From: DATHBD01 sp035296325
GTDB taxonomy: Bacteria; Actinomycetota; Actinomycetes; Mycobacteriales; Micromonosporaceae
Length of the DNA: 64,000 nt
Assembly (NCBI GenBank): GCA_035296325.1
Contig: DATHBD010000073.1
Coordinates: forward strand, 66,712 to 130,711
Reading direction: 5' to 3'
Shown: positions 1 through 8,944 of the stretch, in pieces
Layout of the letters: each line of letters opens with the position of its first letter
How positions within the stretch are numbered: the stretch's first letter is position 1
Program-made: the position numbers and the translations under genes
The notes under the pieces: generated by a model
What the model was told of the DNA's origin: nothing
The model's database searches: none
What the model saw: only the letters and a program-made list of their open reading frames with translations

Positions 1-1179
1 TCCCTCAGCGAGATTCTCGACGCGGCGGGGCGGTTCGGGCAGTTCCCGCTCGCCGCGGTGGATTACATCAGCATCGCCACCGGCCCCGACACCACCCGTC
101 AGGCGATGTCGTTCGGGTTGCGGCTGTTCACCTTCGACGGGGCGCCCGTCGTGGTGCTGCAACGCAGCGCCGACCTGCGATCCGGCAGCGCCGGGGCCAG
201 GATGGAGGTGCTGACCCCGGCCCCGGGCGTCGCGGCAACCTTGATCGCCGCTGTCCGGGAGCTCATGCTCGAGCGTTCGGTACTGCGCGGGCAGGTGATC
301 TCGCTCGGCGGATCGGACTACCAGCCGACGGTCGAAGGCATCGTCTTCCACCGCCGGCCCTCGGTGGCCGCGGAAGCGATCGTGCTGCCGGCCGGAGTCC
401 TCGAGCGGGTCCAGCGGCATGTTGCCGGCGTGGCGCACCACCGCGACCGGTTGCGGGCATCGGGTCAGCACCTCAAGCGTGGCCTGTTGCTGCACGGCCC
501 GCCCGGGACGGGGAAGACCCACACCGTCCGCTACCTGCTCGGGACGTTGCCGGAGCTCACGGTGATCCTGCTCGCCGGACCGTCGATCCGGTTCGTGACT
601 GAGGCGGCGCAGATGGCGCGCGCGTTGCAACCCGCGCTCGTCGTCCTCGAGGACTGCGACCTGGTCGCCGAGAGCCGAGACCATCACCCGGGTGCCCAGC
701 CCCTGCTCTTCGCCGTTCTGGAGGCGCTGGACGGGCTCAGCGACGACGCTGACGTGGCGTTCCTGCTCACCACCAACCGCGCCGATGTACTGGAGCCGGC
801 GCTGGCCCAGCGACCCGGCCGCGTCGACCTCGCCGTCGAGGTGCCGCTGCCGGATGAGCATGCCCGACGGCGCCTGATCGCCCTGTATGCGCATGACCTC
901 CCGTTCACGCCTGCGGCACTTGACCGTGCGGCGGAACGCACCACCGGAACCACTGCGTCGTTCGCCAAGGAACTCGTCCGCCGCGCGGTGCTCATCGCCG
1001 CGGAGGGCGGGCGCGAAACCTCCGATATCGACCTGGACCAGTCACTGGACGAGATGCTCTCCGAGGCTCAGTCGATAACCCGGTCGCTGCTCGGATCGGC
1101 CGGCACCGACAGCCGTCGCCAACCCACCGGTCCGCAGGTCAACGCGGTACCGGTCGTCAACCCGAATCCCCAGGTCTAG
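1..1179 (+). CDS. AAA+ family ATPase, 5' end cut by window edge
   Basis: The reading frame is open from the first base, so the true start lies outside the window and the first visible GTG (58) need not be the start. A Walker A motif GPPGTGKT is encoded at 496-519 and a Walker B run ending VVLEDCD at 640-660. Further on come the sensor region (TTNRADVLEPAL) and an arginine-finger-like RPGRVD segment. This is the layout of classical AAA ATPases (PF00004; Cdc48/FtsH-like core), which remodel or unfold proteins using ATP. The roughly 160 residues before Walker A match no family I can name and may bind substrate. The C-terminal tail after the lid is polar and probably disordered. The ATPase class is seen directly in the motifs; the substrate is unknown. 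Confidence 0.85.
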   Translation, partial: SLSEILDAAGRFGQFPLAAVDYISIATGPDTTRQAMSFGLRLFTFDGAPVVVLQRSADLRSGSAGARMEVLTPAPGVAATLIAAVRELMLERSVLRGQVISLGGSDYQPTVEGIVFHRRPSVAAEAIVLPAGVLERVQRHVAGVAHHRDRLRASGQHLKRGLLLHGPPGTGKTHTVRYLLGTLPELTVILLAGPSIRFVTEAAQMARALQPALVVLEDCDLVAESRDHHPGAQPLLFAVLEALDGLSDDADVAFLLTTNRADVLEPALAQRPGRVDLAVEVPLPDEHARRRLIALYAHDLPFTPAALDRAAERTTGTTASFAKELVRRAVLIAAEGGRETSDIDLDQSLDEMLSEAQSITRSLLGSAGTDSRRQPTGPQVNAVPVVNPNPQV

Positions 1180-1223
1180 GGACACCGGCCAGGCTGCCCG
1201 CCACGGTGGGCCGATCGGCACCG

Positions 1224-1252
1224 TTGACGGCACGGATGTCGACTCATATAGT
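1224..1252 (+). promoter_or_regulatory. Sigma-70-type promoter of the PL4 lyase gene
   Basis: TTGACG (1224-1229) and TATAGT (1247-1252) are separated by exactly 17 bases. This is one of the best housekeeping-type promoters in the window. The predicted transcription start is near 1259, giving a leader of about 70 bases to the ATG at 1329. Confidence 0.65.
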
Positions 1253-1267
1253 GCGGTCTCAATGCGT

Positions 1268-1279
1268 TGAACCGGTTCA
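1268..1279. promoter_or_regulatory. Palindromic operator TGAACCGGTTCA
   Basis: This is a perfect 12-base palindrome about 10 bases after the predicted transcription start of the PL4 gene, a position typical of a repressor roadblock. The shape (TGAA, CG-containing core, TTCA) resembles LacI-family operators of actinobacterial sugar regulons. The same ACCGGT core occurs in palindromes at 11059-11070 and 35169-35180, upstream of other plant-cell-wall enzyme genes. That it is a LacI-family site is inference. Confidence 0.55.
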
Positions 1280-1328
1280 GACCACGAGTTCGCGCGTCCA
1301 CCCAACGCCCCGAATTGGAGACCCTGCC

Positions 1329-3335
1329 ATGGAGATCGAATCGGGGACGGTGTCCCGCCGCGCAGCGCTCGGACTGTTCGGCGCCGCTGCCGGTGCGGCC
1401 GCGTGGAGCGCCAGCGGCACCGCGTTCGCCGCACCGCCCGCGGGTGCCCCGGTCGAACTGGTGGACGCAGGCGACACGGTCACCTTGAGCAACGCCCTGG
1501 TCAGTGCGACTTTCGACAAGGCGACCGCGCGGACCACGTCGATCCGGCTGGTCGGCAGCACCCAGGGCAACCAGGACTTCAACCTGGTCAGTGGCGTCAA
1601 TGGTGGCGGCTATGCCGAGTTCAACTACACGATGGGCACCACGCCGTTCGTCCGGGCGATCACCGGCGCGACGTATCGGGTCGTCACACAGTCTGCCGAC
1701 CGCGTCGAAATCGCCATGACGGTGAACGACAGCGCGAACCTGCCCTTCGTCGTGGAACTGCACGCCGCGATCGAGCGGGACTCCCCCGGCATCTACTACT
1801 GGATGGTGTACCGCTACCCGGAGGGCATGCCGGATGGGCTCATCATCGCCCAGCTGCGCTACGCGATCGCCGCCGGAGACCCGTCGTTCACGTACTTCGT
1901 CATCGACGACCTGCGCGGCATCCAGCAGCGTCCCACCATCGCCGACACGCAGAACTGGCTGAAACTCCAGGACACCACGTACATCCTGCCGGACGGTTCG
2001 ATGTACGCGAAGTACCAGAACATCACGGATCTGGAGGGCGACAGCAACGCGTTCCTGATCTCCAACGGCAAGGTCAGCATGTCGGTCATCCAGGCCAACA
2101 AGGACTGGTTCGTCGGCGGGCCTACCAAGCAGGAGCTCACCGCGCACGACTTCTACGGCGGCGAGATCCTGCTCTGGCACCCGTACGCGCAGCACTTCGG
2201 CTCGCCGCCGCTCGCGCCGCCGAAGGGCTGGGAGAAGATCTTCGGACCGTTCTTCCTGTACGTGGACGAGGCCACCGGTGCCGCCGATCCGGCCGCCAAT
2301 GTCGCATCCATGTGGGAGCGCGCCAAGGCACGGGCGGCTCGTGAGGTGGCCCAGTGGCCGTACACCTGGATCACCGATCCGCTCTACGCCGCGACCACCC
2401 GCTCGACGGTGAGCGGCCGGCTCACCCTGGCCGGCCGTGGTTCGACCGCCAACGCGTGGGTGATCCTCTCCGAGCCGGGCACGGACTGGCAGTTCACGAA
2501 CCTCGACTACGTGTACTCGGCGCGCGCCGACGCGCGCGGTGTGTTCACCATCAAGGGCGTGCGGCCGGGCACCTACACGTTGACCGCCTTTGTGGACGGT
2601 GTGCTGGGCGAGTACAAGCGGCACGAGGTCGTCGTCGGCGCATCCGAGCGGCTCCGGCTCGGGCAGCTCGTCTGGCGCCCGGTCAACCACGGCCGCACGG
2701 TGTGGCAGATCGGCACCCCGGACCGGTCTTCCGCAGAGTTCCACATCTTCGGCGGGCCACAGGGCTTCCGTAAGTATCTGGCCTACCTCGAGTACCCGTA
2801 CGAGTTCCCGAACGGCGTCGACTTCACCGTCGGCCGCGACGACATCAAGACCGACTGGAACTACTTCCAGCCGATGTACGCCACCCCGGGCACCGACGCA
2901 CAGCTGGCTTGGCGCGGAACGACTCCGGACCGGTCGCTGACCACGTGGAAGATCCGGTTCGACTCCGACGGGTACCGGCGCGGGACGGGCACGCTCGACA
3001 TCGCACTGGCCGGCTCGGTGTTCGGCACACTGAAGGTCGCGTTGAACGGGACCCAACTGGCAAGCTTCGACCCGCTGCCCGGCCCGCCCGGCGACGCCTC
3101 GGTCTACCGGCAGAGCTACCGCGCGATCTACCGCCAACTGCCGCCGATCGAGTTCCCGGCCGACCTCATCACCGCCGGAGAGAACGTGGTCACGCTCTCG
3201 CCGGTCCGGCCACCGAAGGCGCCGCTCACGACCGCGGGCAGGGTGGACGACTGGATGGAGCCGATGGCCGGCATCATGTACGACGTCCTCCGGCTGCAGG
3301 TCGACGAGCACCGGGAACGTCGGCGGTCGGCCTGA
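1329..3335 (+). CDS. Secreted rhamnogalacturonan endolyase, polysaccharide lyase family 4
   Basis: The 668-residue product begins with a twin-arginine signal (SRRAALGLFG at about residues 9-18, then an Ala-rich stretch ending near AFA), so Tat export of a folded enzyme is expected. The mature part follows the PL4 plan: an N-terminal beta-sandwich catalytic region (aromatic-rich, with YYWMVYRYPEG and WYNDL-like segments), a middle carboxypeptidase-regulatory/fn3-like domain (about residues 360-440, SGRLTLAGRGSTANAWVIL and GVFTIKGVRPGTYTL), and a C-terminal jelly-roll carbohydrate-binding domain. PL4 enzymes cleave the rhamnose-galacturonic acid backbone of rhamnogalacturonan I by beta-elimination. 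The ATG at 1329 has GGAG at 1317-1320. Transcription probably starts at the promoter at 1224-1252 and is gated by the palindrome at 1268-1279. It converges on the immunity gene six bases downstream. Confidence 0.88.
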   Translation: MEIESGTVSRRAALGLFGAAAGAAAWSASGTAFAAPPAGAPVELVDAGDTVTLSNALVSATFDKATARTTSIRLVGSTQGNQDFNLVSGVNGGGYAEFNYTMGTTPFVRAITGATYRVVTQSADRVEIAMTVNDSANLPFVVELHAAIERDSPGIYYWMVYRYPEGMPDGLIIAQLRYAIAAGDPSFTYFVIDDLRGIQQRPTIADTQNWLKLQDTTYILPDGSMYAKYQNITDLEGDSNAFLISNGKVSMSVIQANKDWFVGGPTKQELTAHDFYGGEILLWHPYAQHFGSPPLAPPKGWEKIFGPFFLYVDEATGAADPAANVASMWERAKARAAREVAQWPYTWITDPLYAATTRSTVSGRLTLAGRGSTANAWVILSEPGTDWQFTNLDYVYSARADARGVFTIKGVRPGTYTLTAFVDGVLGEYKRHEVVVGASERLRLGQLVWRPVNHGRTVWQIGTPDRSSAEFHIFGGPQGFRKYLAYLEYPYEFPNGVDFTVGRDDIKTDWNYFQPMYATPGTDAQLAWRGTTPDRSLTTWKIRFDSDGYRRGTGTLDIALAGSVFGTLKVALNGTQLASFDPLPGPPGDASVYRQSYRAIYRQLPPIEFPADLITAGENVVTLSPVRPPKAPLTTAGRVDDWMEPMAGIMYDVLRLQVDEHRERRRSA

Positions 3336-3341
3336 CCCTGA

Positions 3342-3827
3342 TCAGCGGACTCCCCGGGAAGGGTCGTCGCCGGTTTCCGCCGACCGAAAGGACACCGTAG
3401 GGCCGTAGTCCGTTGGCTCGTTCGACACCGTCACCACAAAGCGTCGGCCAGGAAACTCCTCACGAAGCCGACTCTGCCACATCGAGCCGATACGATTGGC
3501 CAGCCATTCTACGGCGGACTGCTCGACCGGGCCGTTGGCACCAATGGTCTCCCAAAGATGTACATGATTAACGACCTGCTCGACCGCCGAAGTGTCCCCG
3601 TCGAGCTCGGCCAGCCATAGGTCGACATTCTCCCGGCTGAACTTCCATTCAAGAATCACGCAACCGCGATACTCGGTGAAGTTTGGCCAACATACCGTTG
3701 AAAGTGCGCAGGCTTCAGCCACCGTAGTGGTCTCGAGCAGGAAGTTCTGTGGACGGAATGGACGTAGCCCAAACATCCAGTCAACTACCTGTGGAAGCCC
3801 CGTCAGGTCCATTCGCACTCCACTCAT
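3342..3827 (-). CDS. Probable immunity protein of the adjacent polymorphic toxin
   Basis: A 161-residue acidic, cytoplasmic-looking protein (no signal, no membrane segment) whose gene starts seven bases after the stop of the large toxin gene. I do not recognise its family. It contains aromatic and charged segments typical of small immunity proteins, such as GCVILEWKFSRENVDLWLAELDGD near the middle. Base composition is visibly lower in GC than that of the neighbours (for example AT-rich stretches around 3540-3720), a usual sign of a recently acquired toxin/immunity module. By analogy with HINT-type polymorphic toxins it should bind and neutralise the C-terminal toxin tip encoded at about 3838-4155. 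The function is inferred from position alone. Confidence 0.6.
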   Translation of the reverse strand: MSGVRMDLTGLPQVVDWMFGLRPFRPQNFLLETTTVAEACALSTVCWPNFTEYRGCVILEWKFSRENVDLWLAELDGDTSAVEQVVNHVHLWETIGANGPVEQSAVEWLANRIGSMWQSRLREEFPGRRFVVTVSNEPTDYGPTVSFRSAETGDDPSRGVR

Positions 3828-3834
3828 TCAGCTT

Positions 3835-6800
3835 CTATCCACATCCACCGAATCCCGTGGGAGGTCCGCCATGGGGTCCGACGCCCGGGAAGGCGTCATC
3901 CGTATCGTTGACGAACGTCACACCGGTTGCGGGATTCGTGTTCTCCCGATATGGCTGCCAGTGCGGCGTCTCCACCCCACTGTGCGCGGCTCCGAAAAGG
4001 TCGACACGGTAAGTGAGATTTCCGCGCTCATTGTACACACCCCAACCGACGACTGCGCCGTTGTCGGTCCGGTAGTAGATCCCATTGGGCGGCCCGCCAG
4101 TGGTAGGCAGCCTACCGTTCTTCCACTCCTGCGCGTTGGCCCACGGGTTTGCCGAGTCGTTGTGCACCAGGACAGGCGTCGCGCCGGCCATCACGTAGTA
4201 GGTGGGGATGTCGGCGACCGTGAGGTTGTACATGACCTGGGCTTTGGTGAAGCTGCGGACGGTGATCACCTTAGCGGCGTTGCGCCCGTGGGTGCGTAGG
4301 GCCTGACGTGGCCTCAGGTCGGCGGCGTCGGTCCATTGCCGGGTGGTGTCGTTCCAGAAGGGGTGGTGCTGGGTGGTGTGGATGGTCGTCCGGTGACCGT
4401 TGGCGTTGATGACGACGTCGGCCAACTCGGTGTCGAGGTTGCGGTGCAGGGCGGTCACGGCCCGTGCGGCGGTCACACCCTTCTCCGGGTCGGTGGCGAG
4501 GACCTTGTCGCCGAGAACGACGTCCCGAATGGGCTTCTTGGTGCCGTCGGCCATCAGGACCGGCGTTCCGCCGGCGAAGCTGTCACCGTCGCACTTCTTC
4601 AACAGATTCTTCAGGGCTTCGAGGGCTGTTCCGTCGGTGAGGCGGCGCAGCGCCGCCGCCACCGCATCGAAGCCCTCGGTGGTGATGGCCAGCCGCAGGG
4701 CGGCGATCTCGTCGGCACTGAAGGTCAGCACCTTCTTCGGCATCTCCACCGACAGTTCGAGGAGCTTGGTGAAGTTGATGGCGCCCAGCTTGGCCAGGCC
4801 GTCCTCGATCGCCTTGGCACCGAAGGTGGCGATGCCGGTCATGAGTTCGCCGCTGAGCAGCTTGGCGAACGCGGCACCCAGGCCACCCTTGAGGGCGTCG
4901 ATGCCCCCGGCGATCTTGCCGATGCCGGGCACCTTCATCCCGATCAGGTCGATCGCCGTCAGACCCAGGGCTCGGCCGTACTCGCCGTTCTGCCACTCCT
5001 CGAGGTGGATCAGCACGCCCGGATTCTTGATGATCTCTTTGACGCCGTCCTCGAGCATCTTGCAGGCCTCGTCGGGCGTCGGCTCGTCCGTCGAGCCTCC
5101 ACTGCCCGGGTCGTAGACCTGGTCACTGCAGAGCTGGGCCACCCACATCGACCCGTACAGTCCGATGGCCCCCTCGGCCGCCCCCTTGAAGAAGTTCTTG
5201 GCCCCCGACGACAGGTAGTCAGCGTCGTCGATGCGCTTGTCGGCGTCGGCCTTCCACCGGGTCAGAAAAGCGGTCTGGCGGGCCTTGCGCTCGGCTTCGC
5301 TGACCTCGTCGATCTTTCCGGTCAGGGTCTGCGCGAGGGTGGTCATGCTGACCGCGGTGATCTGCATGGAGCCGGCGACCTTCTCGGTGATGGTCGCCAT
5401 GCCGTCGATCTGACTGGCAATCTTGACGGCGTTGGTCCACGCCTGGTGCGCCTTCTTGGAGTATCCGCGGGCGGCGACATGCGCCTGCCGGGCCACCGCG
5501 GCGTCGTTGCCGGCCTCCGCGGCCATCCGCTGTGCGCCGGAGGCGTACTGGCTGGCCAACTGGTCGGCCCGAACGGCGTCGCGGGCCGCCGTGATGGCGC
5601 CCTCGGCCTCAGCGGCCGCACCGATCGCCGCGTCGATGGCCGCCTTGCTCGCCTTGATCGCCCGAGCGGCGGCCTTGGCAGCCTTCTCCGCCGCCAGATA
5701 CGCCAGCTTGACCTGTGCTTGCGCGCGCAGGGCCTGCTCAACAGCATGGACCGCGGCGGCGTCCGCGGCCGCGGCGTGCTTTGCCGCGCTGGCGCTCTGC
5801 TCGGCGCCGATGACCATCGCCGCGCTGGCGATGTCGGCGGCCATCGCCGCGTCGTTGTCGGTCGCTGAGTACGCGGCCGCGACGTCCATCGCGGTGGCCG
5901 CCGGGTCGGCGATCGCCAACGCCGAGACCCGGGCGTTGAGCGCGGCCCGCCCGGTCACCCGTGCCTGGAACGACGCGATGCCGGCCTGATAGCTGGACGC
6001 CACCGCCGCCGCGTGTGTCAGCTCCGCATTGGCCTTCGCCGCGTTCGCCCGGCCGATCGCCGCCCGCGCGACGTTCACCGATTCGGTGGCGGCCTCGTTC
6101 GCCCGCTGCGCGTCGCTGATCGCCTTACCCGCCGCGGCAACGGCGTCCTCCGCGCTGCGATGCGCCGCGGCCGCCTCGCGTACCGCGGCCGCCGCCTCGG
6201 CCCGCGCGGCGGCTGCCGCGGCGGACGCCCGGCGGGCCGCCACACCCGCTGCGGTACATGCCTCAGCGGCCGTCTTGGCCTCCCCATGGGCGTGCACCGC
6301 AGCCGTGCGCGCCGGGCCGACCTGGGCACGGATCGTCGCGGCGTCCCGGGCCGCCCGGTCCCCCTCGGCCGTCCCCGCCTTGGCGGTCGCCTCCTGTTCG
6401 GCCGCCGCGAGGCGGAACTCCATGGCGTTGAGGTCCGCGACCGCCTTCTTGGCCCGCGCCGACGTCTGCTGGGTCTTGGTAATGAGGCCGTCGAACGTTT
6501 CCGCGGCCTTCTTCGCATCGTCGTACGCGATCTTCGCGGTCGCGCCCTTGGCCGCCGCGATGTTGTTCTGATCGATCGCCCGCTGAGCCGCACCGTGCGC
6601 CACCGTCTGCTGAACGACCGCGACGGTCATCTGCTGCCGGGCGATGTCGCGTTGCGCCGCCGCCCGCCGGTAATGATCTCCGGCGTTCTTGGCATGCGAC
6701 CAGGCGTCGCGGGCCTCCTGCTCGGCACGCAACCGCTGCGCGCGGGCGTCGCGCTCGGCCGCCTGCGCCGCGGCCGCCAACCGCTCCGCCTGATCAGCCA

Positions 6801-8244
6801 AGGCTTCCGCGGCCGCCTGCGCACGCTCGGCGGCCTCCCGGTACTTCACCGCGTTGTCCGCCTCCACGGTGGCGTTGCGGTCCGCATCCAGGGTCTTGCT
6901 GGCCGCTTCGGTCGCCTCGGCCGCATGCCGGGCGGTGTCCGCGGCGTGCTTGGCGGCCTGACCCGCCGCCGACTGCGCCGCCATCACCTGAGCCCAGTCG
7001 ACCCCGTGCGAGAGCCCGGTCTTGACCAGGGTCTGCGCGGCGGTGTCGGCCACTCCGGCCTGCGCGGTGACGATGCCGGCGTAGCGGGCGACGGTGGCGG
7101 CTTCGCCGCGTGCGTCGGCGGCCAACCGGGTCAGCTCCGCGGTGCGGGTCTTCCCGCCAGCCTTGCGTACCGGCACGTCCGCGGCGAAGATCGCGTCGCC
7201 CCGCTTGGCGTACAGGTTCGTCAGACCCATCGAGTTCGACGCCGACGTCAACGCGTGGGTCGCCGCCACACTGGCGTTGATGATCTGCTGGCGGGCGGTG
7301 GCGGCCTGGGTCGAGCGCTGCGCCAGGTCAACCAGATCATTGACCGCCTTGCTCCGGGCCGCCAACGCATCCGTGATCTGCCGCTGCGCGTCGGCGTCGC
7401 GCTGACTGGTCACCTTGAAACCGGTGTTGTAGAACTCAGCGATCACCGCCGGGTCTTCGGTGTCCAACGCCGCCTGACCAGCGCTCTGCACCTCGTAGCC
7501 GCCCGACGCCACCATCTGCAACACCCGGGCGTGGATCTTCTTGGCCAGGTCCGCGGCGTCCAACTCCGCTCTGGCGTCCTCCGCCTCGGCCACCGCCTTA
7601 CCCACGGCCACGAAGTCGGCGATCTTGTCGTCGTTCTTCGTGGCCAGCACCTTCGCGGCGCGGTCCCGCAGGGTCGGCCCACCGGACTTCGCCCAGCGCT
7701 CAACCAGTTCCCGGTTCGCCGCCGCCAGGTCCTTCTTCCGCACCGCGGCGGCCGCGCGATAAATCGGCAGAGCGCGGTCCAGGAAGTCGGCAATCTTTGC
7801 CGGATCGTTTGTGGCAAGCACTTCCCGCGCCGCCACCCGAACATCGGCGTCCTCGTCGTAGTCAGCCAGATCCTCAACCAACTGCCGATTGAGCGCATCG
7901 TCACTCGGCACGTCGGCGAACAGCCGGCTTTCCTCGGCCAACTCAGCCAGCCGCTCCATCTCGACGACCTCGGCCAAGGTGGCCGGACCGCCCGCCGCCG
8001 GCCGGGCGACTGCCGATCGGGCGGGCGCCGCCGCTGCCGCCTGCGGCGCCAGAGCCAGCGACAACAATCCGGCGACCACGGCAACCACACCGCGCCGGAC
8101 CGGCGACCAGCGACCTCTAGACGCGACAAACAAGATCGGCTCCTCAGCACGGCGGTGCGGGACAGATGTCGACAGGGAGGGTTCAGCGGCAGGCAGACGG
8201 CTCACCGGCCGACGCGCAACCGCGTCGGACATCATGCTGACCAT
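3835..8244 (-). CDS. Secreted polymorphic toxin: ALF repeats, Ala-rich coiled coil, HINT domain, C-terminal toxin tip
   Basis: This is a 1469-residue protein. The chosen start is the ATG at 8244, with GAGGAG four to five bases upstream on the coding strand; a longer N-terminus is possible but would be low-complexity. In order it has a signal peptide (hydrophobic run VVAVVAGLLSLALAP, about residues 40-60); ALF-type repeats (PF03752-like, e.g. VRVAAREVLATNDPAKIADFL); about 900 residues of Ala-rich coiled coil; a conserved WVAQLCSDQVYDPGSGG patch; a HINT/intein-like autoprotease from Cys1218 (CDGDSFAGGTPVLMADG) to about residue 1363 (TPVLVHND); and a 106-residue C-terminal tip. HINT domains release C-terminal toxins. 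The tip has conserved-looking His and polar residues (AAHSGVETPHWQPY) recalling small nuclease-type toxins, but I cannot assign it. Its lower GC and the following immunity gene support a toxin role. Confidence 0.8.
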   Translation of the reverse strand: MVSMMSDAVARRPVSRLPAAEPSLSTSVPHRRAEEPILFVASRGRWSPVRRGVVAVVAGLLSLALAPQAAAAAPARSAVARPAAGGPATLAEVVEMERLAELAEESRLFADVPSDDALNRQLVEDLADYDEDADVRVAAREVLATNDPAKIADFLDRALPIYRAAAAVRKKDLAAANRELVERWAKSGGPTLRDRAAKVLATKNDDKIADFVAVGKAVAEAEDARAELDAADLAKKIHARVLQMVASGGYEVQSAGQAALDTEDPAVIAEFYNTGFKVTSQRDADAQRQITDALAARSKAVNDLVDLAQRSTQAATARQQIINASVAATHALTSASNSMGLTNLYAKRGDAIFAADVPVRKAGGKTRTAELTRLAADARGEAATVARYAGIVTAQAGVADTAAQTLVKTGLSHGVDWAQVMAAQSAAGQAAKHAADTARHAAEATEAASKTLDADRNATVEADNAVKYREAAERAQAAAEALADQAERLAAAAQAAERDARAQRLRAEQEARDAWSHAKNAGDHYRRAAAQRDIARQQMTVAVVQQTVAHGAAQRAIDQNNIAAAKGATAKIAYDDAKKAAETFDGLITKTQQTSARAKKAVADLNAMEFRLAAAEQEATAKAGTAEGDRAARDAATIRAQVGPARTAAVHAHGEAKTAAEACTAAGVAARRASAAAAAARAEAAAAVREAAAAHRSAEDAVAAAGKAISDAQRANEAATESVNVARAAIGRANAAKANAELTHAAAVASSYQAGIASFQARVTGRAALNARVSALAIADPAATAMDVAAAYSATDNDAAMAADIASAAMVIGAEQSASAAKHAAAADAAAVHAVEQALRAQAQVKLAYLAAEKAAKAAARAIKASKAAIDAAIGAAAEAEGAITAARDAVRADQLASQYASGAQRMAAEAGNDAAVARQAHVAARGYSKKAHQAWTNAVKIASQIDGMATITEKVAGSMQITAVSMTTLAQTLTGKIDEVSEAERKARQTAFLTRWKADADKRIDDADYLSSGAKNFFKGAAEGAIGLYGSMWVAQLCSDQVYDPGSGGSTDEPTPDEACKMLEDGVKEIIKNPGVLIHLEEWQNGEYGRALGLTAIDLIGMKVPGIGKIAGGIDALKGGLGAAFAKLLSGELMTGIATFGAKAIEDGLAKLGAINFTKLLELSVEMPKKVLTFSADEIAALRLAITTEGFDAVAAALRRLTDGTALEALKNLLKKCDGDSFAGGTPVLMADGTKKPIRDVVLGDKVLATDPEKGVTAARAVTALHRNLDTELADVVINANGHRTTIHTTQHHPFWNDTTRQWTDAADLRPRQALRTHGRNAAKVITVRSFTKAQVMYNLTVADIPTYYVMAGATPVLVHNDSANPWANAQEWKNGRLPTTGGPPNGIYYRTDNGAVVGWGVYNERGNLTYRVDLFGAAHSGVETPHWQPYRENTNPATGVTFVNDTDDAFPGVGPHGGPPTGFGGCG

Positions 8245-8824
8245 GGCGCTCCTCGCGGGGTGGCGATGCACATCAGAGGCCCGCGAGGGCCGGGCCACCG
8301 GGAGATCGGCGGCGCAGCCGCCCACCAGTCCGGAGGGTCGAGCGCGACGATCCGCACCGATCACCGGCACCCCCACCTGGGGCGCGGCACATCGATCGGC
8401 GTGGATGTCGCTGTGGATCAACTCCGGGGCCACCCGTTCCCCGTAGTTCAGCCGGGGACAACATAGACCAACCACCGCGCTCGCGCTGTCCCTTGACAGC
8501 GCGGCCCGTACAACTACGCCGGTATGCCGCATTTCAGTGGATCGGTCCGAGCCGGGCGTGGCCGCCGTCGCGGCGCTCCGCAACAGCGCCCCGGCTCGGG
8601 GCCGGCGTACGTGCGGATCCCCAGCACCAAAGGTGGAGCATCCACCCCAGTGGATTTCACATCAACCATTAACCCCGCAGATAATGTGTGCGCCGGGTCC
8701 ACAGAGCATAGGGTGACCGAGCATTCGCATAACGTTACCGACTGTCTTAGATGACTCTTAGATAATTGTCCGCTGGCTGGGACTCCGGGCCGATCGATGG
8801 TCGCGGACCCAGCCTGGTGCTATC
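8245..8824. other. Intergenic region between divergent toxin and pectate lyase genes
   Basis: About 700 bases separate the two start codons (8244 and 8945). No convincing coding sequence was found. The left half, next to the toxin gene, is GC-rich. The right half (8640-8770) is AT-richer and holds a possible plus-strand promoter TTCACA-N18-GATAAT near 8656-8690 and the direct repeat described separately. Confidence 0.4.
8745..8763. repeat. Tandem direct repeat TCTTAGAT, 11-base period
   Basis: TCTTAGAT occurs at 8745-8752 and again at 8756-8763. The period is one helical turn, a spacing typical of paired activator sites on one face of the DNA. It lies about 60-80 bases upstream of the predicted promoter of the PL10 gene. 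The role is inferred. Confidence 0.35.
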
Positions 8825-8853
8825 TTGCCGGGATAGATCACGGTCCCTATCCT
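8825..8853 (+). promoter_or_regulatory. Promoter with overlapping inverted repeat, PL10 pectate lyase gene
   Basis: TTGCCG (8825-8830) and TATCCT (8848-8853) are 17 bases apart. The arms GGATAG (8831-8836) and CTATCC (8847-8852) form an inverted repeat that fills the spacer and overlaps the -10 box, so a bound regulator would block polymerase. The leader to the ATG at 8945 would be about 85 bases. Confidence 0.45.
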
Positions 8854-8944
8854 CAGGCACAGGAACACCAATCCGCGAGACCGCTTGCGAGAGTCACGGA
8901 GAGCACGCCAGCAAGCGGCTTCAACTGCGAAGGACAATTTTTAC

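Noticed and set aside
1176..3311. A 711-codon open frame on the minus strand
   Set aside because: It mirrors the PL4 lyase gene, is Arg/Val/Gly-rich without domains, and has no ribosome site; it is a frame shadow of high-GC coding DNA.
5400..7300. Internal repeats in the toxin gene considered as a mobile repeat array
   Set aside because: They reflect Ala-rich heptads in the coiled coil and are not exact DNA repeats.
6013..8466. An 817-codon open frame on the plus strand opposite the toxin gene
   Set aside because: Arg/Gly-rich low-complexity product caused by the repetitive Ala codons of the coiled coil on the other strand.
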